From NCBI GenBank assembly GCA_017562135.1, contig QEYB01001430.1, positions 186,001 through 250,000 on the forward strand: 64,000 nucleotides of DNA. Reading direction: 5' to 3'. Within the stretch, counting starts at the first letter, position 1. The number at the start of each line of letters is the position of its first letter. Position numbers and translations under genes: made by a program. Below are positions 44,368-57,100 of the stretch, piece after piece. The DNA is from Dipylidium caninum (taxonomy: Eukaryota > Platyhelminthes > Cestoda > Cyclophyllidea > Dipylidiidae). The notes under the pieces were generated by a model. The model ran no database searches. It saw nothing but the letters and a program-made list of their open reading frames with translations, and was not told the DNA's origin.

Positions 44368-47300
44368 CCTGCTGCATTCCTTCCTGCTCCCCTTGAATGC
44401 ATTTATCCACCTTTTCGGCCCTCCTCTTATCACCACCACTCATCGCCCATTGCGTGGGTGTGTAAATTTCCTCCCCCCCCCCTCCGTCTCCCTAAGCATG
44501 TGTGTGTATTTATTAATTTCCTAAAAGTTTGAGAAAACTTGCCTCCCTATAGCTCCTACCTCTTCTCTCCCTTCTTCCACATTTTTGGATGGATGGGCAC
44601 CGAGGACTCATCCTCTTGTTTCCTGTTTTGGCAACTCCTCCTCCTCCTTTCACATTCTCTAGCTGGCACCTTGGCGGCGGCAGCAGGAACGAACGGACGA
44701 TTATCCTTCCTTATCTTCCATTGATACACGAACATGTAAAACACGAGAGTTGACAGTGATGGCGACGGGAAGCTTGTTGCTCTGCTGGTTCATATTTCAC
44801 TTAGATCCGTCTCTCTGTCTGTGTTTCTGTGTGTCTCCACAACCGAGCGCACACTCGTATTAGCAATTCTTTCAAAATACAACTATTGGCTAGACGACGG
44901 TCTGTCCTGCGTCTCCTGTCGAGGCGGCTCCTGGCCGGAGGAGGTTGGTTGCTTCGCCGGCGTGGCTGTCCGCATGCGGTGTTGCGCGACCGCTCAGGCG
45001 ATGCTTCGGACGCCGGGTGCTTGTCCGGCGCACTTCTCTCGGCCGGGGACCACGCACGGGACACGGCCTCATCGCCCTCCTCTCCGCCGGCACGTCGGGG
45101 TGGCCGCCACTCCTCGTGGGCTCGCACAGAACAAGGGGATGGGGATCTCCCCGCCTGCGTGACCTTTCCTTTCCCTCACCAACTGAGCCTCGTCAGCGGT
45201 GACTTTCCGCTGCTTGCGCACGCAGGAAGAGACACCTCGCAGCCGGCAGGTCCTCGGGCCTCCCACCGGCGTTTCGGGGTCGCGTCCTGGTTGGCCGTCG
45301 CGCCTCCGTGCCACGCGTCTCCCCATGACGTCCGGAATCGGAGACAAAAATACGGGCGGCTACGTGGCCAAGCGGGGTACGCCGGCACCCCAGACGCGGT
45401 GGGCGCATTGATTGCCGCCGTTCCGCCCGCCGCGGCGTTTTCGCGGCAGCACGTGCGCTGTCACCCGCCGGCGGGCACACCTCCCGTCTCTGATGCGCGT
45501 TGGCACGGTGTCGGAGCCGGTTTTGGCGGGCCACGTGTGTTCGGCCGAATGAACTGCACGGTTAGTTCGTTTGCTGAGAAAATTTAGCCGCCCGGACTGC
45601 CAATAGGCGACGAGCGAACGAGGGGCGGGCGAGGGGGGTGGTAGAACGCTGGAAATCGGCGGAGGCTTGACACACTTCGGCACACTGCGCTCGACTTGGG
45701 CAGAATCCGCCTTCACAACGTGTCCGCGCCGCGACAACCGGACGAGCAAGGGAGTTCGGGGCCGGCGAGGCGACGTCTCGCGCCTCCTCCACCCAGCGGT
45801 GGCTCGTCTTTGGAGCGGGAAACCGACGAGGGGAGCGGACGACGCCATGCAACCCACCCTCGCACCTCCAGCACCGCCGGCAGACCAGACGTGCCGCGTG
45901 TTTGTGTGGAGCGTTGGGGTGATGGAATCTTCGCCCCGTGGGTGTCATTCGAGGCGTCGGCGGGCGTCGAGGAGCCCAGGCATGGCGGTTTCTACGCCAA
46001 AATCTCCGCACTGGGTGTTCATTCTCAGCAGGGTGGGTGGGGCAGACGTTGTGGGCCGCGGAGGGGCGCTGGCGTCCAGGCGACGGGGGCGCCTGGGTGA
46101 TGAGGCCCCTGCCTGCCGGGTTTTTGCGATGGAGCGAGGGGGCCTCGGCGTCATCCAACTGCCTGACATCGTTACAGTGCTGTACTCGCGAAGAGTCGGC
46201 GAGTCTCCTCCCCCTTTTCCTTGCTCGGCCGCGTAGAGTTTTGGACGGGGGAGGGTCGAGCGGGATGCCTCGACCGACCGCCACCTGTAAGCCGCTCCAG
46301 CGCTGACGCCGTGTTCGCCCCACCGCCGCGGTCACGCGCTCCCGGGCCGCCCGCCGGCCGGCCGGCCAGCGCAGCGAAAGGCTTGGCTGCGTCGTCTGGC
46401 CGGCTGGAGCGCGTGCTCTGTCCAATCAGTCCACAACCTCAAGCCTATGGCGCTTCCTGCCCCCCTCCCCCTTCCCGCCGCCCTCGGCGCACCCCCGCGC
46501 CACCAACTCCGTCTTGCGGAAGACTCGATTGCGGGCGACGTCCACCTCTCGCCGACACTCACCTCGAAATCCGTTGCGAAACACCCCGCCGCCCCGCAAA
46601 AACCGCCCGGCCACCGGTGCGCCGCTCGGTCGACCGGCCTGCGAGGCTCTGGCCGACCCGCTGGACCCAGCGCGAGGAACGACGCTCCCGTGCAGTATTC
46701 CGCGTCCCACGCAGCCAGCGTATCCGACCGCAACGGGGAGTCACGAGGTGGCGCTCTCGCAGACGGGCGGTGATTGCGATGCGTGACGAGGGTGATGAGT
46801 GCGGGGGGGCGGGGCGGGGGCGGGGGGAGGAGGGGAAAGGCGGCCAAAAGGCCGGCTGGACGGGGAAGGAAGCCAGGATTCGAGGCAACAGGGGAAGGAG
46901 AAAAACTCACTGGTGAGGGTGGAGATGAAGGTGCGCGGGAAGATCGTCTCTGTGGGTCGAGCTTCGGAGAGCCAGCAGGTCCAGGCTCGAGAAGACAATG
47001 CGGAAATCGCATTGGGGACAAACGTGGGGGGGGGAGGGGGAGAGGAAGGGAGGTGGGATGAAGACGGGTTTGCGGGAGCCTATGCGGCCCCCGTTTGGGA
47101 GGCGTGAAATCGCGCGATCGTGGCCGCCTCGGCTACTCGCCTACTGCTCCTTTAGCCCCTTTGCGACGCGATGGAAGCCGCCTGCGCGCTCCACCGCATG
47201 TCGTCGTGGTCTGCGACGGGACCGGGGGCGGAGTCGTCCTGCACCCGGGGCTTCAGCCTCGTCTCTGCCCGGCGAGCTCAAACCCACCCCCCCCCTCGTC

Positions 47301-49218
47301 AACCGCCGACTAGCAGGTGTTCTGCCCCGGACGAGCCTCCACTTTGGCCGTGGAAGCGTCGCACAAATACCCAACTACCCGGGCAATTTGTCCCTTAAAT
47401 CCGCTACCAACGCCCAGCTGCCTGCCGAATGAGAAGGAGGTGGAATATGTGGTGGAGCAGAGGACAAGAAGGTCACACACTTAGACAAGACTTGGAGGTT
47501 CCCCCGGGTGGTCGCTTCCGCCTTTACTGCCGAGTCGCGGGCTGGTCCGAGGCGGCCGGGCGAAAAGACAAGGCGGCGCGCGGCGTCTTCACGGCGACTA
47601 TGGCGCGTCCGGCAAACCCTGCACTGGGTGCGCGATCGCCGTCTTCGTCCACGTCGTCCGCCAGCACCACCCTGCGCCTCCGCTGTGTCAGGGACTTCGT
47701 CGGCGCCTCCGAGAGCTGCGTCTGTGGCTCTGAAAGCATCGAAATGCAGCACAGACAGAGTCGTCGCGACCACGAGGAGACGCGCGCACAGACGCCCCTC
47801 GGGGCAGAGGTCAACCTACCGGTGTCGCAGGGCATCACAAACGCCACGTTGGTGGCTGAGGCGGCGACGGCGGCGGCGGCTTTCGGGTCTCGTCGAGAAT
47901 GGCCATCCACTGTGACTGCCTCGCATTTCTACAAAATTACGCGAAATGTAAATTACTCGATGCACTCGTCTCCACGTCGGTCAGACGAGGCTGCGAAGAC
48001 CTCGCACTTCGATACTACGGCCGCCACGCCAAGACTCTCGCCGGCCGTGGGAAGGCATGGACCAAAGGCCTGCCGCCCCCCGCCAGAGCGCCGGCCGTCT
48101 TGGCGGCTTCCGAGGGGCGTTTCGCAGACGGACAACTTTAACGGGCGTAGGGGAAGGTGTCATGGGATTGAGGGATTCCCAGCCGCAGTGTCTCGCAAGC
48201 AGGCTGAGAGCACGCCGAGCAGACCAAACACTGCTCATTCTGGGGACAGCAAGCGGCGTGTTGCAGAGTGTGGACGTCGGGGGCTGGACGAACCTCGGTC
48301 GGGCGGCTTTCCGGGTCGAGGCGGAGGGGTCTGGCGCCGATCGAATGCCGCGTGTACGCGCTGCGCTCCTCGCCGGGGGGCAGGGGGCGGCGACGAGAGC
48401 GAGAAGACCGGGGCGTACGCGGACCCGACGGCCTCCGGGTCAACCAACCGCCAGGCCCTCAGGGAGCTACAGGACGGACAGAAAACAGAGATGGAGCGGC
48501 GGACCGGGAGAAGAGCCCTCGCGTCACAAAGACCAGGTTGACTACGCCAGGGTTTTGCCATCGCCTCAACTGCCGCAGGAACAGGGCAAACTCCCGCGCC
48601 TGCCACCTGAGATCGCTTGCCTCGGAGGCGCGGAGAGCGGAAGGCGCCCCCCTGACCGGCAAAACCCAGTGGGTCTACGCGGTACACCACTTAGGCAATC
48701 GCGTGGCCCACGTCCCGGCAGAATGTCTCGAGTTCTGCGAGTCGGCTGCGAAAAGGAACCTGTCGATCGAGGTAAACAAGGCCGACCGGAGCAATCGCAA
48801 AAACACACTCGCGTCAGTCACTCCGGTCGCTGACCCTTTGACCTGAACCAGGCGAACAGTTTCCAATGCAGGTGGTTCTAACTAAGCATCCAGTTCGCAT
48901 GAGATATGCGGGCCCTCCTGCAGTGTTGTCAACTCAAACAGGGTGCAGAAATGCGGGAGAAACGTGAAGGAATCTCAAGGGAAGCAGGATGGCAGTGCAC
49001 GGGCTTCACCACCCTCCCTCTCCTACTCCTCATTCTCCCTCCCCCCCCCCGCCCCCGATAAATCCTCTTCCATCTATGAGGAAGAACACGGCCCCGATCC
49101 GCTCCGTCGAGGTCCATTTAACCCTCGCTGGGCAGAAAAAACCGCATTGTGTAGGACATTCACTCTGCAGAAAGGAGTGGTAGAACCGAGGTCAGGACTC
49201 GGCCATCCCCCTGCCCCG
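44368..49218. other. Convergent intergenic block with GC-rich island (about 44,850-48,850)
   Basis: The first 450 bp are a likely CNOT2 3' UTR (pyrimidine-rich, TTTATTAATTTCC near 44509-44521). From about 44.85 to 48.85 kb the DNA turns very GC-rich, with long overlapping open frames on both strands that are Arg/Pro/Ala-rich and resemble no protein I know. I cannot support a gene. C-terminal exons of the minus-strand DHHC gene, or a CpG island, are possible contents. Confidence 0.5.
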
Positions 49219-49410
49219 TTAATACGTCAACGCGTCAGACGACATTAGAGGCCCCAGGTGAGGTGAGAGGGTTGGTTTAATGGAGCATCGCGAGAACCAC
49301 CTTGGGGGAGCAGGACCGCAGAGCACGTTGAGGATGTTGACGAAGCCATTGCCCTTGGAGAAGGGGTTTCTCCGCCCAGTTTGGCGCAATGTCCTGGGGA
49401 ATAGGCGGAT
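49219..49410 (-). CDS. ZDHHC9/14/18: ZDHHC exon 6 (last recognised exon)
   Basis: The acceptor AATTAG opens in phase 0 with [20 protein letters not shown] and [17 protein letters not shown]. Read through, it stops at TAA 49221-49219. A weak donor (AG|GTGGTT) after PAPPR could instead splice to unseen exons, so the last 20 or so residues are tentative. Confidence 0.75.
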   Translation of the reverse strand: MRLFPRTLRQTGRRNPFSKGNGFVNILNVLCGPAPPRWFSRCSIKPTLSPHLGPLMSSDALTY

Positions 49411-52400
49411 CTAATTAAGGGAAGAGTAGACAACGAGTTTTAACCCAGTGTCTCGAGTGGTGCCAGTGTACAGGGCCTTCGGGCGTCGTCCACCACCCTC
49501 ACGGCGACGCGAGGGAGGACGCGGAGGCACTGGTTGCCCGCTTCCCGGCTGCAACTTACGTCTTCGTGGGTGGAGTACTCGCTGCAACACAGGTAGACGT
49601 GGTAGAGCGCGAGACCGGAGAGCGAGAGGGAGAAGAAGAAGGTGAAGAGAATCACCACGAACGTGCACCAATGGACGCGACGGTGTTAAGGAGAAATGCA
49701 AAACGCATGGTATGATTTAAAAAGGGTGAAAAAATGACTAGGCAAAGTGAGGGTGACAGCATTGCGATGAGGGGAAAGAGAGAAATGAAAGGATATGATA
49801 CTGGCGTTTGTTTAACTGTTCCAATGACGTCATTAGCATCTCGATAAACTGAAAAGAAAAGTGGTATTAAGTGCTACTTAAATGCAAAAGTAGCAAAAAT
49901 AAATGCGACAAATAAACGGTCGGTGGTGTCTGGCCAGGCAGAAAACACCTCATAAAAAGTGTGATAACAAAGGATGATATTGCATTTGTGCTGCCACAAC
50001 TTATTAAGTTAACGTGGGCAACAAATCAGGGTATGCGGGAGACGGAGAGCAACAAAAACAAGGCAGATTCAGTTGCCAACGCATCGAGTCAACACTGGAG
50101 ACAAGTGGGGTGGGGGCGGAGCAGAGCAGAGCAGAGCAACCAACTCACCCATAATGACGTTGACAACGGAAAAAGACAGCACGTAGAAAGAGAGCAGAGA
50201 AACACCCAGAAGGAAGATAACGAAGTAGCGGTAGTTGCGCGCCCCAACGCAGTTGCCTACCCACGGACAGTGGTGGTCGAAACGTTCTACAAGGGGGGAA
50301 AAAAGAGTCGTGACTGCCCTGACTCCTCCGAAAAGAATGTCGAATCGGAGCGACTTTGAATGGGGAAGCCGGTCAGTGTTTGTCTGTGTGTGTGTGTGGG
50401 GGGGGGTGGGTGTGGGCCAAACGAGCCGTTTGGGTGGCATATTGGGCAAAGAGGAGAGGGAGGCAATGGTGGACGGAGAGAAGACAACGCTTCCACTACG
50501 CCTCTTCGTCCCTCCAAATGTCAGCCATGACCCAAGAGCTGCCGGCGTGAGGCTACCGAGGTGGGGAAAAAGTGGACCGGAGGCCCCTACGCCTGCGAGG
50601 GTGCGCAAAGGCAGCAAGCAACGACGACCGGAAGCCTCTTCAAGCACGTTTAGGTGCTTGGCCAACAAAGGGGGAACCAGTGGAGGAGCTAAAACAGTCC
50701 CCTTTTATGAGTGGGTCCTGTACCTCTTCATGCTGCTTATTTTGCAGGCTTCCCGATTTTCGTCCCAACCTCGAGCTGAGGCGCTTTACGACACTGCTTT
50801 ACGACCCGCGACGAGCCGCAGGTTGCCTTTCCAAACAAAATCGCCGACCATTTGCACTAATGGTGTACTGCGAGGAGGTGGACTCGCGCGAGAAGACTGG
50901 CGAGGCGGGGGGACCCGGCCCGGACTGTGTCATGGTGGAGGAGAGTTGGAGGGTCGGTAACTCCAGCCGAAGACTACACGGCGGTGCGAGCCGCGATCGC
51001 AGGGCGGCTCGGGAGCGGTTCACTCGGCAAGACAGAGCGGCTCCGCGCCGACTGACGAAACGGCGTGACCGCGAGAGTGATTTTCCCGGCGCGACCTCAC
51101 TCGCACAGAGGCGTGAAGAGTTCAGAGCAGTCGGGGCAGGCGAACCGCGCTCTCCCACGCCTCTCTCGCAGCACCTCAGTGCTGCGCCGTGGGAATAAGT
51201 GGGACCGGGTGGGCTGGACGTCACCGCGTTGAGTGCGACTGCACACAGCGCATCGCCACCGACGCGTAATTGCATTACGAGGGAGTCGCACGCGGTGCAG
51301 CACTCGTGCCACCTCAGCCGCGGCAGGGACGCCAGCGAGCGGCGCCCGCCCCCACGATGGGCGGATGCGGCTGGCGTCAACTTCAGCCGCTCCACTTTCA
51401 CACCTTCGTCCAGGCTGCCGGCTTCACCTCTTCAAGGAGGCGATCTTCCCCCCCCCCCCCCCCGAAACACTCACTCAGCGCTGATTGTCGCTTTAAATAC
51501 ACCACCGACTGCCCCACACCAACCAATCCGTCCTCGGTGGCCCCCAATCCGCGAGAGCGCGAGGAGGTTTCGCAGCCTGCTCAGGAAGGGCGGGAAGAAG
51601 GTGCCAACTCAAGTCACCGATTAACGAGCGTCTGGTGAAGCTAAGCAGCAGTCAGAATCGAGGAGGATGAGAGCTCCACCGTTCCACTGCGCCCCAATTT
51701 CGGAGCACAAGCCGAGGCAATGAGAGCGGGAAGCTGAGCAGCGCTGCTTCGCAGGACAAAGGAGGGAAACAAGCCAACTGAGGCCTCTGCCGCGGGTAGA
51801 TGCCGGTCTGCGGAGCCCGACATCGAGTTGTCCGGCAAGAATCCGCGCCAGTGAGGAGCTGAGAAGCCTCCGCGCCCCCACTTGCCGGGCAAGGGGGACA
51901 CAGAACTAGGAAGGTCCCCTTCCCCCCCCCCTCACCCCCTCCTCCACCCCCTAAGTGGACTGAACAGTCAAACGATCAGGGCCAGAAGAGGCGAAGGGAG
52001 GAGAAGGCCATCGGAAGTGGCGAACGTTAAAGAATCGTCCCCCAATAAACAAAAAAGACATACACAATCTGCTCAAAATACCGTTGCAAAGACGGCGCAG
52101 TTGTGTTGACATGAAATGCTCTGTCTCGCACCTCCACTGTCCCCCAACACCACCACAACCTCTTACGGTGGCCGTAGTGATGAAGTCGACTGAAAATGAC
52201 GTCTTTACTGAACGCACATATAAAAATAAATAACTCAGAAGGTTGTCCAGTCTCGAGTCAGAATAGTCGACGTTGTGAAAGTCTCACGGAGAGAATTTGG
52301 GCGACAATTAGTTGTGGAGGAGTGAGGAGAGTCTTGCACAGGAAAAGCTACGAGGCACAAAGTGAAATTAGCTAAATTCCAACAAATAGCACCATGGCTG

Positions 52401-54095
52401 CAACCAGGGTAAACAAAAGTCGCCGATCGCCAGTACAAAGCTGTAAAGAGGTCAACACACGCACACCTTTCAGTTCACATCAACAACAGCAGCTAGAAGA
52501 GCAATGCAAGCGCCCGGGTTGCTGCTGAGTGATGGTAGATTAACAACTCAACCGGGCAGCTGAAGACATCCAATTTTGTTAGTAAAAGAGGTGCAAATGG
52601 CGCAGGGTATGTGTCAGAAGCACCAAAAAAGCCGATGCAGAGTAGGCGATTGCAAGGAGGAACCTCGATGAATGAATGCGGTTCCTTAATGCCACCCTCT
52701 TAGCGTGATTTATGTTGCTGGGACCAACGAGGAGGCTTTTCATTGACCGCGGTCCCTAGGACAGCGATGTAAAGTAATGGAACCAAGCGTTGTATTCTTG
52801 TTCTGACATGATTCTCATCTACCCCCTCCGACACTTCTTCATTGTCATAATTTCGGTTATTTATGATGCCGGCGACGGTTTAACCCGTCTGCACCCGCAC
52901 ACAACAGTAATCGCCGCAGTGAAAACAAACAATGTCACAACCTCATTGGTGGCCGCGAATCCTCCAATAGTAATTCAGGGGGAAGGACCAATCACACATC
53001 GCCAACGACGACGACGACGCCGAGGGCGTCTGTGAACGGTGGATTCGGGGGGGGGGGAGGGGGGGCGGAGAGGGGCTAATTTCATTCGAATTTTTGAACA
53101 GACGGCTAAGATACACCACGCAGTGAATGTGAAAAACCATTGTGTTAATGAAATTTTCTTCTCGCATACCACAGTGCCAAAATCGGGACTTCGCGCTGCC
53201 CGAGTTATTTAACGACAATAAAACACGGGAGAGGCGAAGCCAGATGTCATAGATTCAGTTATCCATTGGTAAAATTAGGTCACAAAAAGGTGAGGTCAAG
53301 TGTGGACAATTTCGAAATGGACGCAAGGCGAGAGACACAACGCCTACTGTTCAGTGAAGGCAACCTTTGGAGCCTCCGCACCAGCCTCAACACGACGCTC
53401 ACAGTTATTAAGGACGAAGAAGAAGGAGGGAAAATAAACTCCTTTGTTGAGCCCGGTGCCTCAGTTATCCTCACCTCGGGCATCCGACTCAACATTCTTC
53501 ACCCAGCGGGGTGGCGGATGGGGCTTTCGCGCCCACCCCACAGTCCTCCAACAGAGGACGCGATGGCGACAGTCGCTAGGTGGGAGCGAGGACGTGCGCG
53601 GCAGGCCAGTGGACACACAAGTGCACGACGGAACCGTCCGAATGTCGTCCACCACCTTGGTGAATGGGCCAGGAGCTCGCGCCAACCCAGACTAATGCGG
53701 GCAGCTCTGTTCTGCTCCAGCCCTCGTGGACACACGCCACTGCCGCCTGTCAGGACGGGGGTACCAGCCCCGCTGGGGGCCTCCGGAAGGGCCAGGAGCT
53801 GAGGTCGAGGCTCCCCACTGCCACCGAGAGGCAGGATGAGAGGAAAGCTGAGTTACCCGCTGAGCGTTGGCATACTCCGCGGAGTGCTTTTCCAAAGAGG
53901 CCGCCTACGAGCTCTGGTGGAGGGTTGCGTGCAGTCGAGCATCCCACAATCAGCCATCGAGCCACGCAGGCACCCTCATCCACAAGTGGGTGCGGTGCGT
54001 CTCGACAGGCTCCACCTTATGAGGAGGCCCCATGCTGAGGAATGACAGGCAGTAATCGTGTTATGTCGGGCGCTTCGTGCTCTCCTCGAATAGCC

Positions 54096-54140
<45 letters not shown>

Positions 54141-57100
54141 CTGCTTGCAGGATCTACTCCATTTTTTGGTGCACGGAGCAGAAGAAGTCGAGGCGAGGCG
54201 AAGATGTGCCCGCCGCATGAGGACCCAGTCCAACACGGCAGATTACTCGACCACTGATTCGGACGGAAGGAAGCGCAGGGGAAGAGGCCAGCCATGTGGC
54301 GTAGGCGGCAGACTGGGGAGCGGGGTGGAAGAGGGTGGGACGAGGCGGGGGATGGGGGTGGGGGTGGGAGTGCGAGTGCAGGGCTGATGTGTCCTGCGGC
54401 GATTGACGCACGCTGGCACCCTCGGGTGAGGCTGAGACGAGGCGGGTGAATAAAGCGACTCTTCTTTCGTGCATAGCCCAGAAAAGGGTGTGTCAAATTT
54501 CGCACAAGGCAAAAGGCAGCTGTAAGTCTTACCAGAAATGCACTATGCCCCCCGCCCCCTCGCCTCCTCGTGGTTAGGGCGTCGACACTCCTCCACCCGC
54601 CGAAGCATGCGCGTCCCCCGCCGCCCCGCCGCCTGTTTTCTCGCCCATGCTCCGCCGAGCCAACGGTAGAGCTTTCTCACAGGCGGTGGAAGCATTCGCG
54701 AGGAACGGGGAGGGGGGCACGGGTGGGCGTCAAGGCTGCTTCTCACACCCGATGTGGACTGGGCGGGAGTAGAGCGGAGGGCGGAGGGGAGAGCGGTGAC
54801 GAAGGGCGTTTCGAGGCAGCGCAGGCCGCAGGCAGCCTTGCAGAAGGCGGATTAAGTGTCCATTTCGGGCACGAAGTAAAAGTGGTATGTCGTTCTCCGA
54901 GGGTTAAATGTCGAACGCTTCGATTCAACATAACGAAATCCATTTTTTTTTGGCACAGAACCACGAGACACGAGGTGACACAAGAACAAGAGCTGGGCGC
55001 GAGCAGGTGACCTGAACGTCGAGAAGAGCCGAAATTTGGCCTCAGCAGGGGCCAAATGGACAAAGTGCCGGAGGGAGGCGCGAATCTCATTCTGCCGACG
55101 AGCAACAGACGGCTGTCGCTCCCGGCAGGGCACCCAACGCGTCGACATGACGCCGGTGTGGGCAGCGAGTGAAGCAGCCTCGCAGTGCGGCTATCGCCCA
55201 TAAAGCCAGCGGAAGGCATCGGCGGGGGGAATGAGGGGGGCCGGGGTGGGTGGGGATGACGTGCCAAACACACACACACACACACAAACACGCAGACCGA
55301 GTGGGCAGGCGATAGTGCGCAGAGGACTCCTTTGAGAGAAGGGGCGACAAGAAACGCTACTTTTGAAAGCAAATACTCAGACAACCCCCCAAGGGCTCTC
55401 AGCCGCCTCGTTCACAGTGCACTCCAACCTTGAGCGACAAAATCTAAACAGCCGGGAGGAAGGAAAGGCAATCGCTGTTTGCACCACAAGCACCGGCATT
55501 GGGACAAAAAATCAACAGATTGCTGAGGAGTGACAGGAAGAGGGCGGACGAGGGCAGCCGAAAGCCCTCAACGATCAACAAAGAAGTGAGGCGTAAAGGG
55601 CGGAGACTTCTCCCGTCGGTTGCCTCCTCAAACCAGCCGCCTCGGCCACATCGTCGAGATTTCAGCGACCAGCGCTCCGCTCCTCCCCACCGCTAGCCGG
55701 CTATTCGCCATGAGGTGCGCAAATCGCGGCCATGTACGCATGCATGTAAGGCCTGCATTGACTGGGGCTCAAATGATACCAACTGTTGGCCTTGGACGAG
55801 GACAAAGCGGCCGACAAGAGGAGCAGAGGCTGCGAGTACCACGACGAAGGGCCGGATCTCCCAGGAGATTGGTTACTTTGCCAAGGATGTGGGAGAAATC
55901 ACACCCCACTGCTGTGAGTAAGAGAACTGGACGTGTTAGGCAATGAGAGGACATTTGGCCACTCTCGGAGCCACTCTGCGTCAGGTCGCGCGCCAACGGG
56001 GGAGGAAAGACTAGGACGAGGAGAATGAGGAAGGGGAGGAGAGGAGAGGAGAGGAGAGGAGAGGAGAGGAGAGTTGGGGAGTGGGGCAGTGAGCAGTGAG
56101 GAGTCTCTACTTGCCTATGCAGTTATCACAGATGGAGCAGTGCGACGTCCTCGGCGGTCGGTAGATGTGGCAGGTGTGACAGTACACTTGGTTGAAAGGA
56201 AAATCTCGGATCTTGATCTCCCTGTTCGCGATCACGGAGCTCGGGTGCTGTTGGTGTTGTTGTCGGTCAGCCGAACGGATTGATTCTTCTGAAAAATTAA
56301 CACAAACGGCCAGTGTCCGCAGGCATTAGTCTCGTGTGGATAAAGTGGCCACAGGCGATGTGCAACGACTTGGAGGGTTGCCACGAAGGTGACCGGTCGC
56401 GTAACCGGCTTCGACGCAGCACCGAGACGCAGGCAGGCGGGCTTGTGTTGGTTTCAAGGGCACACTCCAAACAAAAGCGCCTTCTTTCTCGGTTCACGCG
56501 ACAATTTTGAATAATAGTGAGGCGATGTCATTTCCCACCCCACAGGCTCCATCACCAAAGACGAGACCCGTTAACAGCAACCCATCGACTCGAGCGACTT
56601 CACCTACCGGCGTATTCAACCGCGAACTGGTCACTCCGAGCAAAAATGCCAATTCTACCGAGGCGACCTTCAAATAAGCCTGCGAATAGGATGCTTTCTG
56701 GGGGAATACAGGACCCCTAAGCCCGACTGTAACGGCCTCACGGCAGTGCACCACTTGTGGCAACAATTTGGCCTACGCGCATTGTGTCACCTCCGTGCAG
56801 GTCAAACGCAATGGCTTCTAGCAGGCAGCACAAACTGGGGTGATGCAGGCGACGGACAGCAGTGAACACTCTGATATGAGGCAGTGGGCCTCGAGTAATA
56901 CATTTAGGCGAACAAACAGTCGAGTGGAGTGTCAGTCAGAGCACTTGAGTGGTGGAAAGCACAACGCTTCGAGGAGCAGCATAATAGGGTGGGAAAAAGG
57001 ACGTAGGTTATAGAAACAGCATGCAGCAGTGAATGCATCAGTTGAACTCGTTAGACAATGCAAAGTTGTAGAGCAGTTCTTCCCATCTACTTCAACGAGC

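Larger units (their letters stand above)
50287..56114 (-). other. ZDHHC9/14/18: ZDHHC intron 2, 5.8 kb, GC-AG type
   Basis: It begins GCAAGT and ends CTTGTAG. It contains a C16 run (51448-51463), (CT)n(GT)n at 54099-54140, (CA)n at 55268-55286 and a GAGGA repeat at 56036-56073. No nested gene on either strand is supported. Confidence 0.85.

Noticed and set aside
45562..46425. 287-codon minus-strand open frame as a possible C-terminal ZDHHC exon
   Set aside because: Arg/Pro-rich composition, no family motif and no phase-linked splice site; the ZDHHC frame already has a stop at 49219.
47429..48541. 370-codon open frame on the + strand, with overlapping minus-strand frames
   Set aside because: Same GC-rich artefact pattern. 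No similarity to any family I know and no agreement with neighbouring gene models.
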